A DNA stretch of 64,000 bases from Candidatus Zixiibacteriota bacterium. GTDB lineage: Bacteria; Zixibacteria; MSB-5A5; WJJR01. Positions 8,583 to 16,652 of the stretch are shown here, piece by piece. The translations under genes and the position numbers were made by a program. Numbering within the stretch: the stretch's first letter is position 1; each line of letters begins with the position of its first letter. The notes under the pieces were generated by a model, which searched no databases, had not been told where the DNA came from, and saw nothing but the letters and a program-made list of their open reading frames with translations. The stretch spans positions 144,052 to 208,051 of the forward strand of contig DASWIS010000031.1 of NCBI GenBank assembly GCA_036397555.1, given 5' to 3'.

Positions 8583-10559
8583 GTGAGCGATACTCAGATC
8601 CCGCAGCTATTAGCAACGATCAAGTCGCCCGCCGATCTGCGCCGGATTCCCGAAGCTGAACTTCCACAACTCTGTTCTGAGATTCGCGAATACCTCGTCT
8701 CGGTCATCCGCGAAGTGGGCGGACACTTCGCCTCCTCTTTGGGCGCGGTCGAACTGACCGTGGCGCTGCACTACATTTACGACACGCCGCAGGACCGCAT
8801 CGTCTGGGACATCGGGCATCAGGCGTACGTGCACAAGATGCTCACCGGACGCTGCGACCTGCTGCCGACCATCCGGCGCTACGAAGGCATGTCCGGGTTT
8901 CTTCAGCGCAAGGAGTCCGAGTATGACACCTTCGGCGCCGGGCACTCCTCGACGGCGATATCGGCGGCTCTGGGAATGGCGGTCGCCCGCGACCGCAAAG
9001 GGGAGGACCACGAAGTGGTCGCTATTGTCGGCGATGGCGGCATGACCGGCGGCTTGGCGTATGAGGGACTGAATAACGCGGGGGCCACCGGCACCGATAT
9101 CACCGTCATCCTCAATGACAATCGCCACTCGATCTCGCCGAATGTCGGCGCCATGTCCCGCTACCTGGCGGAGATCATCACCGACCCACGTTACAACCGA
9201 CTGCGCGAGGACATCTGGAAGGCGCTCGGCAAAGCGCCGTTCCATGAGACGCTGCAATCGCTGGCCAAGCGCCTCGACGAGTCGCTCAAGACATTCGTCT
9301 CGCCGGGGATGCTGTTTGAAGATTTGGGGTTCAAATACGTCGGCCCGATCGACGGAAACAACGTGCGCGATCTGTTGCCGATCTTGCGCAAGGCGAAATC
9401 GTTCAAAAAGCCGCTCTTGATCCATGTCGTGACGCGCAAGGGGTGCGGCTACGAACCCGCCGAACAGGATCCGGTCAAGTGGTACAGCGTCAAACCGGCG
9501 GCTCCGAAATCGCCCGCGGCTTCTGCCAGAAGAGTCTCGACCCCCCCGGCCTATACCGAAGTCTTCGGCGCATCGATGCTGCAATTGGCCGAACGCGACG
9601 ACCGTGTCATGGCGGTTACGGCGGCGATGTCGATCGGCACCGGGCTGATCCCGTTCGCGGAGAAGTACCCGAAACGGTTATTCGATGTCGGTATTGCCGA
9701 AGGACATGCGGTCACGTTCGCGGCCGGGCTGGCCACCGAAGGGTTCCGTCCCGTATGCGCGATCTACTCGACGTTTCTGCAGCGTGCCTACGACAATCTG
9801 TTCCACGACGTGGCCATCCAGCAATTGCCGGTCATCTTCTGCCTGGACCGCGCCGGTGTCGCCGGCGAGGATGGGCCGACCCATCACGGGCTGGGCGATT
9901 TGGCCTACCTCTGCTGCATTCCAGAGTTGGTTGTTGCGGCGCCGAAAGATGGGAATGAGTTGCGCGATTTGATGTTCACGGCGCTGGCGTATGAGCACGG
10001 CCCCTTCGCGATTCGTTATCCGAAAGACAACGCGTGGCGGTATGATCCCGATGAGAGATATCATCCGATCCCGATCGGACAATGGGAACGGCTCTCAGAA
10101 GGCAGCGAACTGTGCATTCTTGCAGTCGGCACGATGGTCCGCACGGCGCTCGATGTGGCCGCACGGCTCGCCGCCGATGGCATCTCCTGTGAAATCATCA
10201 ATGCGCGATTCGTCAAACCGCTCGACGACGAAGCACTCGACAGGATTGCGTCTCGGCACCGGCTCGTGGTCACGCTCGAGGAAGGGGTCCTCCGTGGCGG
10301 TTTCGGACAGGCGGTGACACTGGCCCTGATGCGCCGCCGCTGCGATGCCATCGTCGAGGCCATGGCGGTCGAGGACAAATTCGTCCCGCACGGCGCCCGT
10401 GCCATTCTTCTGGATTGGGCGGGACTTTCCGTCGCCCGCATTGAAAAGCGCATTCGCGCGCTGCTGGGTGATGCATCGGCGCATGCGCGGATCGAGACGA
10501 GTCGTCTGCGAAACCACGCTGTCTTAATGAACGATACGGGCGACCGACAAGTAGAGTAG
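8583..10559 (+). CDS. dxs: 1-deoxy-D-xylulose-5-phosphate synthase
   Basis: First enzyme of the MEP isoprenoid pathway, joining pyruvate and glyceraldehyde 3-phosphate with thiamine diphosphate. The 658-residue protein has the usual order. An N-terminal TPP domain carries the DIGHQAYVHK and GDGGMTGGLAYEGLNNAG motifs. A pyrimidine-binding domain contains DRAGVAGEDGPTHHG, and a C-terminal transketolase domain follows. The GTG start has only a weak ribosome site. ispH follows immediately, so an early and the final MEP-pathway enzyme are paired. Confidence 0.96.
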   Translation: MSDTQIPQLLATIKSPADLRRIPEAELPQLCSEIREYLVSVIREVGGHFASSLGAVELTVALHYIYDTPQDRIVWDIGHQAYVHKMLTGRCDLLPTIRRYEGMSGFLQRKESEYDTFGAGHSSTAISAALGMAVARDRKGEDHEVVAIVGDGGMTGGLAYEGLNNAGATGTDITVILNDNRHSISPNVGAMSRYLAEIITDPRYNRLREDIWKALGKAPFHETLQSLAKRLDESLKTFVSPGMLFEDLGFKYVGPIDGNNVRDLLPILRKAKSFKKPLLIHVVTRKGCGYEPAEQDPVKWYSVKPAAPKSPAASARRVSTPPAYTEVFGASMLQLAERDDRVMAVTAAMSIGTGLIPFAEKYPKRLFDVGIAEGHAVTFAAGLATEGFRPVCAIYSTFLQRAYDNLFHDVAIQQLPVIFCLDRAGVAGEDGPTHHGLGDLAYLCCIPELVVAAPKDGNELRDLMFTALAYEHGPFAIRYPKDNAWRYDPDERYHPIPIGQWERLSEGSELCILAVGTMVRTALDVAARLAADGISCEIINARFVKPLDDEALDRIASRHRLVVTLEEGVLRGGFGQAVTLALMRRRCDAIVEAMAVEDKFVPHGARAILLDWAGLSVARIEKRIRALLGDASAHARIETSRLRNHAVLMNDTGDRQVE

Positions 10560-10598
10560 ATGGGATTACAAATCGATCCAGTCCGGAAAGCGACCACA

Positions 10599-11477
10599 AT
10601 GCCTCTTAAGATCATCATCGACGAGAACGCCGGGCCGTGCGGCGGCGTCAAACGCGTCATCCGGCTGACCGAGAAGTCGATGTCTGAGGGATGGGACACA
10701 GTTTCATTGGGCAAGGTCATCCACAACCAGGTGGAGATCGACCGGCTCGAAGCGCTCGGGCTCTCCGAGGTCGATCACCGTGAGTTCGACCGCGTGGCCG
10801 ATGGCGGGACCCGCCGCAAGGTGATTGTCCGCGCGCATGGCGAGCCGGAAGCGGTCTTCAAACGCGCCGAACAGCTCGGGGTCGAGGTCGTCGACGGCAC
10901 CTGCCCGGTTGTCACCCGCTCACAACGTTATGCGCAAAAGTACCACATGGCGGGATACCAGGTGGCCATCATCGGCAAGCCCCGGCATGCCGAGGTCATA
11001 GGGATTCAGGGGTACTGCAACAACGAAGTCGTCGTCATCCACGATGAAGACGACATCGACGCGCTCGATCCCAAACGTCCGACCTATGTCATCGCCCAGA
11101 CGACGATCTCGCACGAAATGTGGTGCACTCTGTTGGAGAAGATTCAACAGCGAGTCGCCGATGTGACCTCGCGCAATACGATCTGCTCCTTCGTGGCCGA
11201 CCGCGAAAACGAGGTGCGGGAGTTTGCAACGACCTGCGACGTCGTCATCTTTGTCGGCGGGCGCAATTCTTCGAATACGAAAGTCCTCCACGATGTCTGC
11301 TGTGGCGTCAATCCCCGATCGTACTGGGTCGAGACCGCTGACGAAATCGAAGAGGAGTGGCTCGACGACGCTGAGACTGTCGGTGTCTCCGGCTCCGCCT
11401 CGACTCCGCAGTGGCTCTTGGAAAAGGTCGCCGAGGTACTGGCCAGACGCTTCGCCGAACGGTTGGCATCGGCCTGA
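10599..11477 (+). CDS. ispH: 4-hydroxy-3-methylbut-2-enyl diphosphate reductase
   Basis: Iron-sulfur enzyme that releases IPP and DMAPP at the end of the MEP pathway. In the 292-residue reading from 10599 the cluster cysteines are Cys14 (GPCGGV), Cys102 (DGTCPVV) and Cys196 (NTICSF). Substrate-binding His42, His80 and His130 and the acid Glu132 (RHAEV) are all in place. An in-frame ATG at 10560, right after the dxs stop, would add 13 residues. I prefer 10599 because homologues begin close to the first cysteine. A terminator follows. Confidence 0.93.
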   Translation: MPLKIIIDENAGPCGGVKRVIRLTEKSMSEGWDTVSLGKVIHNQVEIDRLEALGLSEVDHREFDRVADGGTRRKVIVRAHGEPEAVFKRAEQLGVEVVDGTCPVVTRSQRYAQKYHMAGYQVAIIGKPRHAEVIGIQGYCNNEVVVIHDEDDIDALDPKRPTYVIAQTTISHEMWCTLLEKIQQRVADVTSRNTICSFVADRENEVREFATTCDVVIFVGGRNSSNTKVLHDVCCGVNPRSYWVETADEIEEEWLDDAETVGVSGSASTPQWLLEKVAEVLARRFAERLASA

Positions 11478-11498
11478 GTATCGCGGACGGCTGATCTC

Positions 11499-11527
11499 AA
11501 CGGCGGCCCCGGGTCGCCGTTTTCTTT
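11499..11527 (+). terminator. Intrinsic terminator after ispH
   Basis: The stem AACGGCG/CGCCGTT surrounds a GC-rich loop and is followed by TTCTTT. It lies about 20 bases after the ispH stop and closes the aldolase-dxs-ispH run. Confidence 0.7.
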
Positions 11528-11673
11528 GTCCCCCATACGGATGCGCGGTGTCAAATCCGCCAGCACAGTTGTTGACAGCCGATAGAGTCCCACATATCTT
11601 CCGCGCCCTGCCGGAGCCGTAACGGCACGCAATCGGGCGCCGCGCAAGCGGCGTGTCGGGCCCGGATCCCTTC

Positions 11674-12876
11674 ATGGCTGAGACACCACAGACGTTGACC
11701 ATCGGAATCGCACGCGAGCTGGCGGCGCACGAGAATCGGGTGGCGGTCGTGCCCGTGTCGCTGGCGGCATTTGCCAAAGCCGGTGTCGGCGCAATCGTCG
11801 AACAAGGAGCAGGCATCGCGGCCGGATACCCGGACGCGGACTATCGGGCAGCCAAAGCCGAGATCGTGTCCGACCGCAAGGCGGTATTCGCCGGGGCCGA
11901 TATCGTCTGCCAGTTGCATGGATTGGGTGCCAATCCCACCGGCGCGCGCGTCGATCTCGACCTGGTCCGCAAGGGGCAAGTGTTGGTCGGCTTTCACGAG
12001 GCGCTGGCCGAACCGAAATCCGCACAGGAGTTGGCGGCCAAAGGCGTCACGATCCTTTCGATGGAACTGATGCCGCGCATCACGCGCGCCCAGAGCATGG
12101 ACGCCATTTCCTCGATGGCGACCGTGGCCGGATACAAAGCCGTCCTGTTGGCCGCCGGAAAGCTGCCGCGCATGTTCCCGATGCTGATGACCGCCGCCGG
12201 TACCGTAGCGCCAGCGCGCGTGTTTGTGGTCGGCGCCGGCGTCGCCGGATTGCAGGCGATCGCCACCGCGCGACGGCTAGGCGCGGTCGTATCCGCCTAC
12301 GACGTCCGTTCGGCCGTCAAGGAACAAGTCGAGAGTCTGGGCGCGAAGTTCGTCGAGATGGAGCTGGACGCCGGGGACGCCGAAGACCGTGGCGGCTACG
12401 CCAGAGAAATGGGTGAAGACTTCTACCGTCGTCAACGGGAGATGATGCTCAAGGCGGTGACGACCGCCGATGTCGTCATCACGACCGCTGCGATCCCCGG
12501 TAAAAAGGCGCCGGTCCTGATCACCGAGGAAATGGTACAGGCGACGCCCGCCGGCTCGGTCATCGTCGATCTGGCCGCCGAATCGGGCGGAAACTGCGCG
12601 CTCACCAAACCCGACGAGACCATCCACGTACACAACACCACGATCATCGGCGCGATGAATCTCGCATCAACCGTGCCGTATCATGCCAGCCAGATGTACT
12701 CGCGCAACATTCAGACATTCCTGCTGCACTTGCTCAAAGACGGCAGACTCAATTTCGATTCCGGCGATGAGATTGTCGCCGGGACGTTGGTCGCGCGCGA
12801 CGGTCAGATCGTCCATCCCAAGGTCAAAGAAAAACTTGGACACAGCACGGCGATCCTCAGCGGGGGAGGGGCCTGA
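11674..12876 (+). CDS. pntAA: NAD(P) transhydrogenase subunit alpha part 1 (NAD-binding domain I)
   Basis: Soluble NAD(H)-binding subunit (about 400 residues) of the proton-translocating transhydrogenase, which makes NADPH from NADH. It has an alanine-dehydrogenase-like N-terminal half, then a Rossmann fold with GAGVAGLQAIATARRLG and the acidic ribose binder in AYDVRS. The mobile loop and TTAAIPGKKAPVL follow. The ATG at 11674 is preferred; a GTG at 11653 would add seven residues and neither has a clear ribosome site. The stop overlaps the pntAB start (TGATG). The split alpha subunit resembles the Rhodospirillum type rather than the fused E. coli PntA. Confidence 0.93.
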   Translation: MAETPQTLTIGIARELAAHENRVAVVPVSLAAFAKAGVGAIVEQGAGIAAGYPDADYRAAKAEIVSDRKAVFAGADIVCQLHGLGANPTGARVDLDLVRKGQVLVGFHEALAEPKSAQELAAKGVTILSMELMPRITRAQSMDAISSMATVAGYKAVLLAAGKLPRMFPMLMTAAGTVAPARVFVVGAGVAGLQAIATARRLGAVVSAYDVRSAVKEQVESLGAKFVEMELDAGDAEDRGGYAREMGEDFYRRQREMMLKAVTTADVVITTAAIPGKKAPVLITEEMVQATPAGSVIVDLAAESGGNCALTKPDETIHVHNTTIIGAMNLASTVPYHASQMYSRNIQTFLLHLLKDGRLNFDSGDEIVAGTLVARDGQIVHPKVKEKLGHSTAILSGGGA

Positions 12877-13157
12877 TGGAAATCTTCGTGGTCGCATTGA
12901 CAATCTTTGTGCTGGCGATTTTTGTCGGCTTCGAGGTCATCACCAAAGTGCCGCCGACATTGCACACGCCGTTGATGTCGGGCTCCAATGCGATTTCCGG
13001 GATCACGCTGATCGGGGCGTTGCTGTCGGCCGGGACCAAACATTCCACACTCACTGCCGTGCTCGGTCTGGCCGCGGTCATTTTTGCCACTATCAACGTG
13101 GTCGGCGGGTTCATGGTGACCCATCGCATGCTGCGCATGTTTCGCAAGAGGGGCTGA
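12876..13157 (+). CDS. pntAB: NAD(P) transhydrogenase subunit alpha part 2 (membrane domain)
   Basis: Small integral-membrane subunit of 93 residues with three hydrophobic helices. It carries the family motif KVPPTLHTPLMSGSNAISG, which lines the proton path with PntB. Length and position between pntAA and pntB are typical of three-gene transhydrogenase operons. Confidence 0.93.
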   Translation: MEIFVVALTIFVLAIFVGFEVITKVPPTLHTPLMSGSNAISGITLIGALLSAGTKHSTLTAVLGLAAVIFATINVVGGFMVTHRMLRMFRKRG

Positions 13158-13160
13158 CCG

Positions 13161-14549
13161 GTGCCGGGCTTCATCATCAATCTGGCGTATGTCGTCGCGT
13201 CGGTCCTGTTCATTCTGGGACTGAAGGGGCTGACACATCCGCGAACGGCGGTGCGCGGGAATGTCCTGGGTGCGCTCGGAATGTTTCTCGCGGTCCTGGT
13301 GACGCTCGCCGACCGCAACATCATCGGCTTCGAATTGATCTTCATCGGCATCGTGGTCGGTTCCGGGATCGGCGCACTGCTGGCGACCCGGATTCAGATG
13401 ACCGCCATGCCGCAGATGGTTGGGCTGCTCAACGGCTTCGGCGGCGCGGCATCGGTACTGGTCGCGGGCGCGGCGCTGATTGAGGCGGTGATCACGCCCG
13501 GCCCGCCGTCGATGCAGACCACCATCGCCACCGCCGCCTCCGGGCTGATCGGCGCCGTAACATTCTGGGGCAGCATGATCGCCTTCGGCAAGCTGCAAGG
13601 GATCGTGTCCGAGAAGTCGATCACGCTCCCCGGACACCAGGTTGTCAACGCGCTCCTGTTTGTCGTGTGCATTGCGGTCGGCGTGCTGATCGCCGTGGAT
13701 CCAGGGAACCAGTACTACTACTGGGCATTGGTGGGAGTCGCCTCGATCTTCGGCCTGACGCTCGTGCTGCCCGTCGGCGGTGCAGATATGCCGGTCGTGA
13801 TCGCTCTGTTGAACTCGTATTCGGGGATCGCCGCCTCGGCCACCGGGTTTGTCATCAACAACAACGTGCTCATCATCTCCGGCTCGCTGGTCGGCGCATC
13901 GGGCATCATTCTCACGCAGATCATGTGCAAGGCGATGAACCGTTCGCTGGTCAATGTCATGGTCGGCGGCGGCACCGCATCGGGACCGGTCGCGAAGTCC
14001 GCTGAAATCTACGAGGGCAAAATCAAGGCGACCTCGGCCGAAGAACTGGCGATGCTCTTCGATGGCGCCCAACGGGTCGTGGTTGTACCGGGATACGGCC
14101 TCGCCGTGTCGCAGGCGCAGCACGCGGTCCGCGACTTGGCGAATTTGCTGGAAGCGAAGGGCACGACGGTCGAATACGCAATCCATCCGGTCGCCGGCCG
14201 CATGCCGGGGCACATGAATGTGTTGTTGGCCGAAGCCGACATTCCCTATGACAAGCTCAAGGAAATGGACGAGATCAATCCCACCTTCGCCCAGACCGAC
14301 GTCGCATTAGTCATCGGCGCCAATGACGTGGTCAACCCCGTCGCCCGCACCGATCCCAAATCGCCGATTGCCGGCATGCCGATCCTCGATGTCGACAAGG
14401 CGCACACTGTCGTTGTCATCAAACGCAGTCTCGCGCCCGGATTCGCGGGCATCCCCAACCCGCTCTTCGCCGCCGACAACTGCCTGATGTTCTTCGCCGA
14501 CGCCAAGAAGGCGCTCTTAGAGACGATCGCAGCGGTGAAGGAAAGTTAG
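13161..14549 (+). CDS. pntB: NAD(P) transhydrogenase subunit beta
   Basis: Membrane and NADP-binding subunit of 462 residues. About eight to nine helices cover residues 1-260, with a PTMPQMVGLLN-like segment (TAMPQMVGLLNGFGG). The NADP(H)-binding domain III has the inverted-Rossmann fingerprint VVPGYGLAVSQAQ, the conserved HPVAGRMPGHMNVLLAEA and GANDVVNPVAR. The GTG start lies three bases after pntAB. The operon would supply NADPH at the expense of the proton gradient. Confidence 0.94.
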   Translation: MPGFIINLAYVVASVLFILGLKGLTHPRTAVRGNVLGALGMFLAVLVTLADRNIIGFELIFIGIVVGSGIGALLATRIQMTAMPQMVGLLNGFGGAASVLVAGAALIEAVITPGPPSMQTTIATAASGLIGAVTFWGSMIAFGKLQGIVSEKSITLPGHQVVNALLFVVCIAVGVLIAVDPGNQYYYWALVGVASIFGLTLVLPVGGADMPVVIALLNSYSGIAASATGFVINNNVLIISGSLVGASGIILTQIMCKAMNRSLVNVMVGGGTASGPVAKSAEIYEGKIKATSAEELAMLFDGAQRVVVVPGYGLAVSQAQHAVRDLANLLEAKGTTVEYAIHPVAGRMPGHMNVLLAEADIPYDKLKEMDEINPTFAQTDVALVIGANDVVNPVARTDPKSPIAGMPILDVDKAHTVVVIKRSLAPGFAGIPNPLFAADNCLMFFADAKKALLETIAAVKES

Positions 14550-14647
14550 TTTCAGAACAGGAACAGCGCACCATCACTCCTGGCGCTCCGCGTACCCCAA
14601 GCGACGGGTCGATACAAACTCACTGGGCACGACCCCGTATCAATTCC

Positions 14648-15187
14648 ATGCGCGTCGCAAGCACGTTAATCGGAGGAATGCTGATGGCCACTGCCGTAAC
14701 TGCCCACGCTGCCGACACTCTGAAAGTCGGCGCCGCCGCGCCCGACTTCACGCTCCCCTACGCGACCAAAGACACCATCGCGCAGGAGCCGTTGACGCTC
14801 TCGTTGGAGGCGAAGAAGGGGCCAATCCTCTTAGCGTTCTATCCTGCCGACTGGAGCGGCGGCTGCACCAGGGAACTCTGTTCGTTCCGCGATGACTTCG
14901 GGCAGTTCGCCGAACTCGGCGTCCGCATTTGGGGAATTTCCGGCGACTATGTTTACTCGCATCACGAGTGGGCCAAGCACCACAATCTGCCGTTTGAATT
15001 GCTCGCCGATCACGACCACACGGTCGGCAAGCTCTACAACTCCTACAATCCCGAGTACGGCCAGAACCGGCGCGCAGTCTACGTCATCGGCTCCGATGGC
15101 AAGATCGCCTTCGCCAAGCCCGTCTACAGTGTCCGGACTCCCGATGACTATGAGGAACTGAAGAAGGCACTCGCCGCGCTCAAGTAG
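14648..15187 (+). CDS. Peroxiredoxin/TSA-family thiol peroxidase, probably exported
   Basis: Thioredoxin-fold peroxidase of 179 residues related to AhpC/Bcp. A putative signal peptide (residues 1-22, ending AHAA) precedes the domain, which opens with VGAAAPDFTLP. The peroxidatic site is WSGGCTREL, with a second cysteine four residues later (CTRELC), as in atypical 2-Cys Bcp enzymes. Another in-frame ATG at 14684 has GGAGGA at good spacing. That start would remove most of the signal and leave a cytoplasmic enzyme, so location depends on which start is used. It stands alone after the transhydrogenase operon. Confidence 0.85.
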   Translation: MRVASTLIGGMLMATAVTAHAADTLKVGAAAPDFTLPYATKDTIAQEPLTLSLEAKKGPILLAFYPADWSGGCTRELCSFRDDFGQFAELGVRIWGISGDYVYSHHEWAKHHNLPFELLADHDHTVGKLYNSYNPEYGQNRRAVYVIGSDGKIAFAKPVYSVRTPDDYEELKKALAALK

Positions 15188-15226
15188 GGTGTGCTCGGCC
15201 TACAATCACAGTCTGTGTCGCGGCGC

Positions 15227-15256
15227 TTGATCGTCTGTGTCCCACGTCGGTATATT
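15227..15256 (+). promoter_or_regulatory. Promoter of tRNA-Ala
   Basis: -35 TTGATC, an 18-base spacer and -10 TATATT. Transcription would start about 28 bases before the mature tRNA. Confidence 0.65.
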
Positions 15257-15290
15257 CACCAGGGAACGCGACTCTGACTCGGCGACAGAT

Positions 15291-15363
15291 GGGGCAGTAG
15301 CTCAGCTGGGAGAGCGGTACGTTCGCAACGTACAGGTCGGCGGTTCGATCCCGCTCTGCTCCA
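15291..15363 (+). tRNA. tRNA-Ala, anticodon CGC
   Basis: A complete 73-base cloverleaf. The acceptor GGGGCAG pairs with CTGCTCC, the D arm is GCTC/GAGC, and the anticodon stem GTACG/CGTAC holds the loop TTCGCAA. The T arm is GGCGG/CCGCT and the discriminator is A. The G3-U70 wobble pair, the main alanine identity element, is present. CCA is not encoded. It reads GCG codons and has its own promoter and terminator. Confidence 0.97.
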
Positions 15364-15396
15364 TTTTGACTTGCCCGCCTCAGGTGGGACATACGA

Positions 15397-15424
15397 GGCC
15401 ATCATCCGATGGTCCCGTTTTTTT
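15397..15424 (+). terminator. Terminator of tRNA-Ala
   Basis: The stem GGCCATC/GATGGTC (one G-T pair) with loop ATCC is followed by a run of seven T. It lies 33 bases after the tRNA. Confidence 0.8.
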
Positions 15425-15433
15425 GCCTCCATC

Positions 15434-15472
15434 GAACAAAACAAGGGCCGGAGAATGAACCTCCGGCCCTTG
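15434..15472 (-). terminator. Terminator of the cysteine-rich operon
   Basis: A 12-base perfect stem (CAAGGGCCGGAG with CTCCGGCCCTTG) and a seven-base loop, followed on the minus strand by TTTTGTT. It lies 45 bases after the cysteine-ladder gene. Confidence 0.88.
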
Positions 15473-15517
15473 CCGCAGATCCCCCCGCTTTGGGGGAGTT
15501 CCTGCTCGACGACTCAG

Positions 15518-15871
15518 CTACTTCGCCGCGGGCTGTGAGACTGCGACCTGCACGGCATCCGCAGATGATCCCGCTTTGGTCTTCTCGCAGCAGACCACCG
15601 CACAGGTCTGCGTCTTGGCTTCAGTGCTCGGTGCAACGGCAGCCGCTGTCTTCGTCACCGCACACTTTTCCCTGCAATCGTCCGGACAGGGTAAAGGGCA
15701 AGGGTCGGGACAAGGCACGGGGCATTCCATCAGGCACGTTTGCGCGCATGCCTCGCTGGACTTGACCATCTTGCAGGACGCTGGATTGCCGGCCGCGACC
15801 ACCGCCGTTGCGATGAACAAGAGCGCGACCAGCGCGATTCCGGTCGCGATGAAAGTCAGATTCTTCCGCAT
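15518..15871 (-). CDS. Exported small protein with a four-residue cysteine ladder (CPxP repeats)
   Basis: I do not recognise this 117-residue protein. An N-terminal signal or anchor (about 5-27) precedes a cysteine-rich stretch. Eight cysteines sit at exactly every fourth residue: 42, 46, 50, 54, 58, 62, 66 and 70. The middle reads CPVPCPDPCPLPCPDDC. Cys33 and a CAVVCC cluster (90, 94, 95) add four more. The tail is Ala/Lys/Thr-rich. Such spacing suggests metal binding or a disulfide/thiol scaffold outside the cytoplasm, which is inference. The start has AGGAG 6 bases upstream; a longer reading from 15973 has no such site and would overlap the previous gene. It follows a second cysteine-rich gene and ends at a strong terminator. 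Confidence 0.8.
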   Translation of the reverse strand: MRKNLTFIATGIALVALLFIATAVVAAGNPASCKMVKSSEACAQTCLMECPVPCPDPCPLPCPDDCREKCAVTKTAAAVAPSTEAKTQTCAVVCCEKTKAGSSADAVQVAVSQPAAK

Positions 15872-15969
15872 GTTGTTTCTCCTTTTGATCCACGTGTCGA
15901 TCGTAGTCATCTGAAGTGCGTCCACAGACGACAGCTCTGTACAACCAGTTTGTCGGGAGAAACTGAATC

Positions 15970-16527
15970 TCAAATCAGGAAAGAGCAGACACGAATGCAG
16001 ATGTCTCGTCCCGATTCCGAAAGAATCGGCTCGGTCGGCCGATGGTCATGACTACTTCGTCGCAGCGCGTTGGCAAACTGCAATTGCTCGCTGCTGCTCG
16101 AGTTCGGAGTGGTTGGATCCCTGTCCGGTCGTTCGGCAATGCTGGGGATTCGCTCGGCCAGCACACGTCCCGGCAGGCAGATCCAGCATTCATCCCACCC
16201 AAACGGGCACCCGTTTTCGTCGAGAGGGCAACCGTCCGTATCGGTATTACAGGCATCAGCAGGCAAACACGCGACATCCGCAAGACTGCAGCCGCCCTGA
16301 GGTTCCGGGGTGCGCTCAGCGGCTGTCGCACAACATCCGATCTCCTCGACCACGCACTCAACGACACCGCCCAGCGACGGGCCGCAGACGCACATCATTT
16401 CCACCATGTCGCCGCTTCCGGGCATGGGGCATCGCGCACGGCACAGCACAAACGGACCCGGCGCGGTCTGAAAGGCAATCACGATCAGCCCGACCGTTGC
16501 CGCCAGCGCCGCACGAATGAGTCGCAT
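15970..16527 (-). CDS. Cysteine-rich exported protein, function unknown
   Basis: Unrecognised protein of 185 residues. It begins with a basic, hydrophobic signal-like segment (about 1-22). It has 16 cysteines, mostly between residues 29 and 117, in pairs and clusters such as CVC (46-48), CC (65-66), CPLDENGC (100-107) and CWIC (114-117). CWIC is a CxxC motif of the thiol-redox kind. The C-terminal 65 residues are polar and probably disordered, ending in a last Cys pair (176, 181). The ATG at 16527 has no ribosome site but lies six bases after a possible -10 box, so the message may be leaderless; a start at 16557 is the alternative. It is upstream of, and probably cotranscribed with, the cysteine-ladder gene. 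Confidence 0.65.
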   Translation of the reverse strand: MRLIRAALAATVGLIVIAFQTAPGPFVLCRARCPMPGSGDMVEMMCVCGPSLGGVVECVVEEIGCCATAAERTPEPQGGCSLADVACLPADACNTDTDGCPLDENGCPFGWDECWICLPGRVLAERIPSIAERPDRDPTTPNSSSSEQLQFANALRRSSHDHRPTEPILSESGRDICIRVCSFLI

Positions 16528-16533
16528 GATCTG

Positions 16534-16564
16534 CTTATACGTCTTCGGGATACCCATGTGTCAA
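16534..16564 (-). promoter_or_regulatory. Possible promoter of the cysteine-rich operon
   Basis: On the minus strand, TTGACA (16564-16559) and TATAAG (16539-16534) are separated by 19 bases, longer than ideal. Transcription would begin close to the ATG at 16527. Confidence 0.4.
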
Positions 16565-16616
16565 GAAAATGATGCGAGCAACTGTCAACTATTAGGAAAC
16601 GTATCCGGATCGTGGC

Positions 16617-16645
16617 TTGTTCCTGATTTGGGCCAAGTGTATACT
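16617..16645 (+). promoter_or_regulatory. Promoter of the SRP RNA gene
   Basis: -35 TTGTTC, a 17-base spacer and -10 TATACT. The predicted start lies seven to eight bases downstream, exactly where the terminal helix of the SRP RNA begins. Confidence 0.8.
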
Positions 16646-16652
16646 CCCAAAC

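Noticed and set aside
8610-9584. A 324-codon minus-strand frame opposite dxs
   Set aside because: Shadow of dxs with His/Arg/Asp-rich low-information sequence.
12804-14213. A 469-codon open frame on the minus strand opposite pntB
   Set aside because: It is antisense to pntAB/pntB, has no recognisable motif and arises from GC-rich codon bias.
15142-15290. Integration (att) site near tRNA-Ala
   Set aside because: No direct repeat of the tRNA 3' end and no integrase are present in the window.
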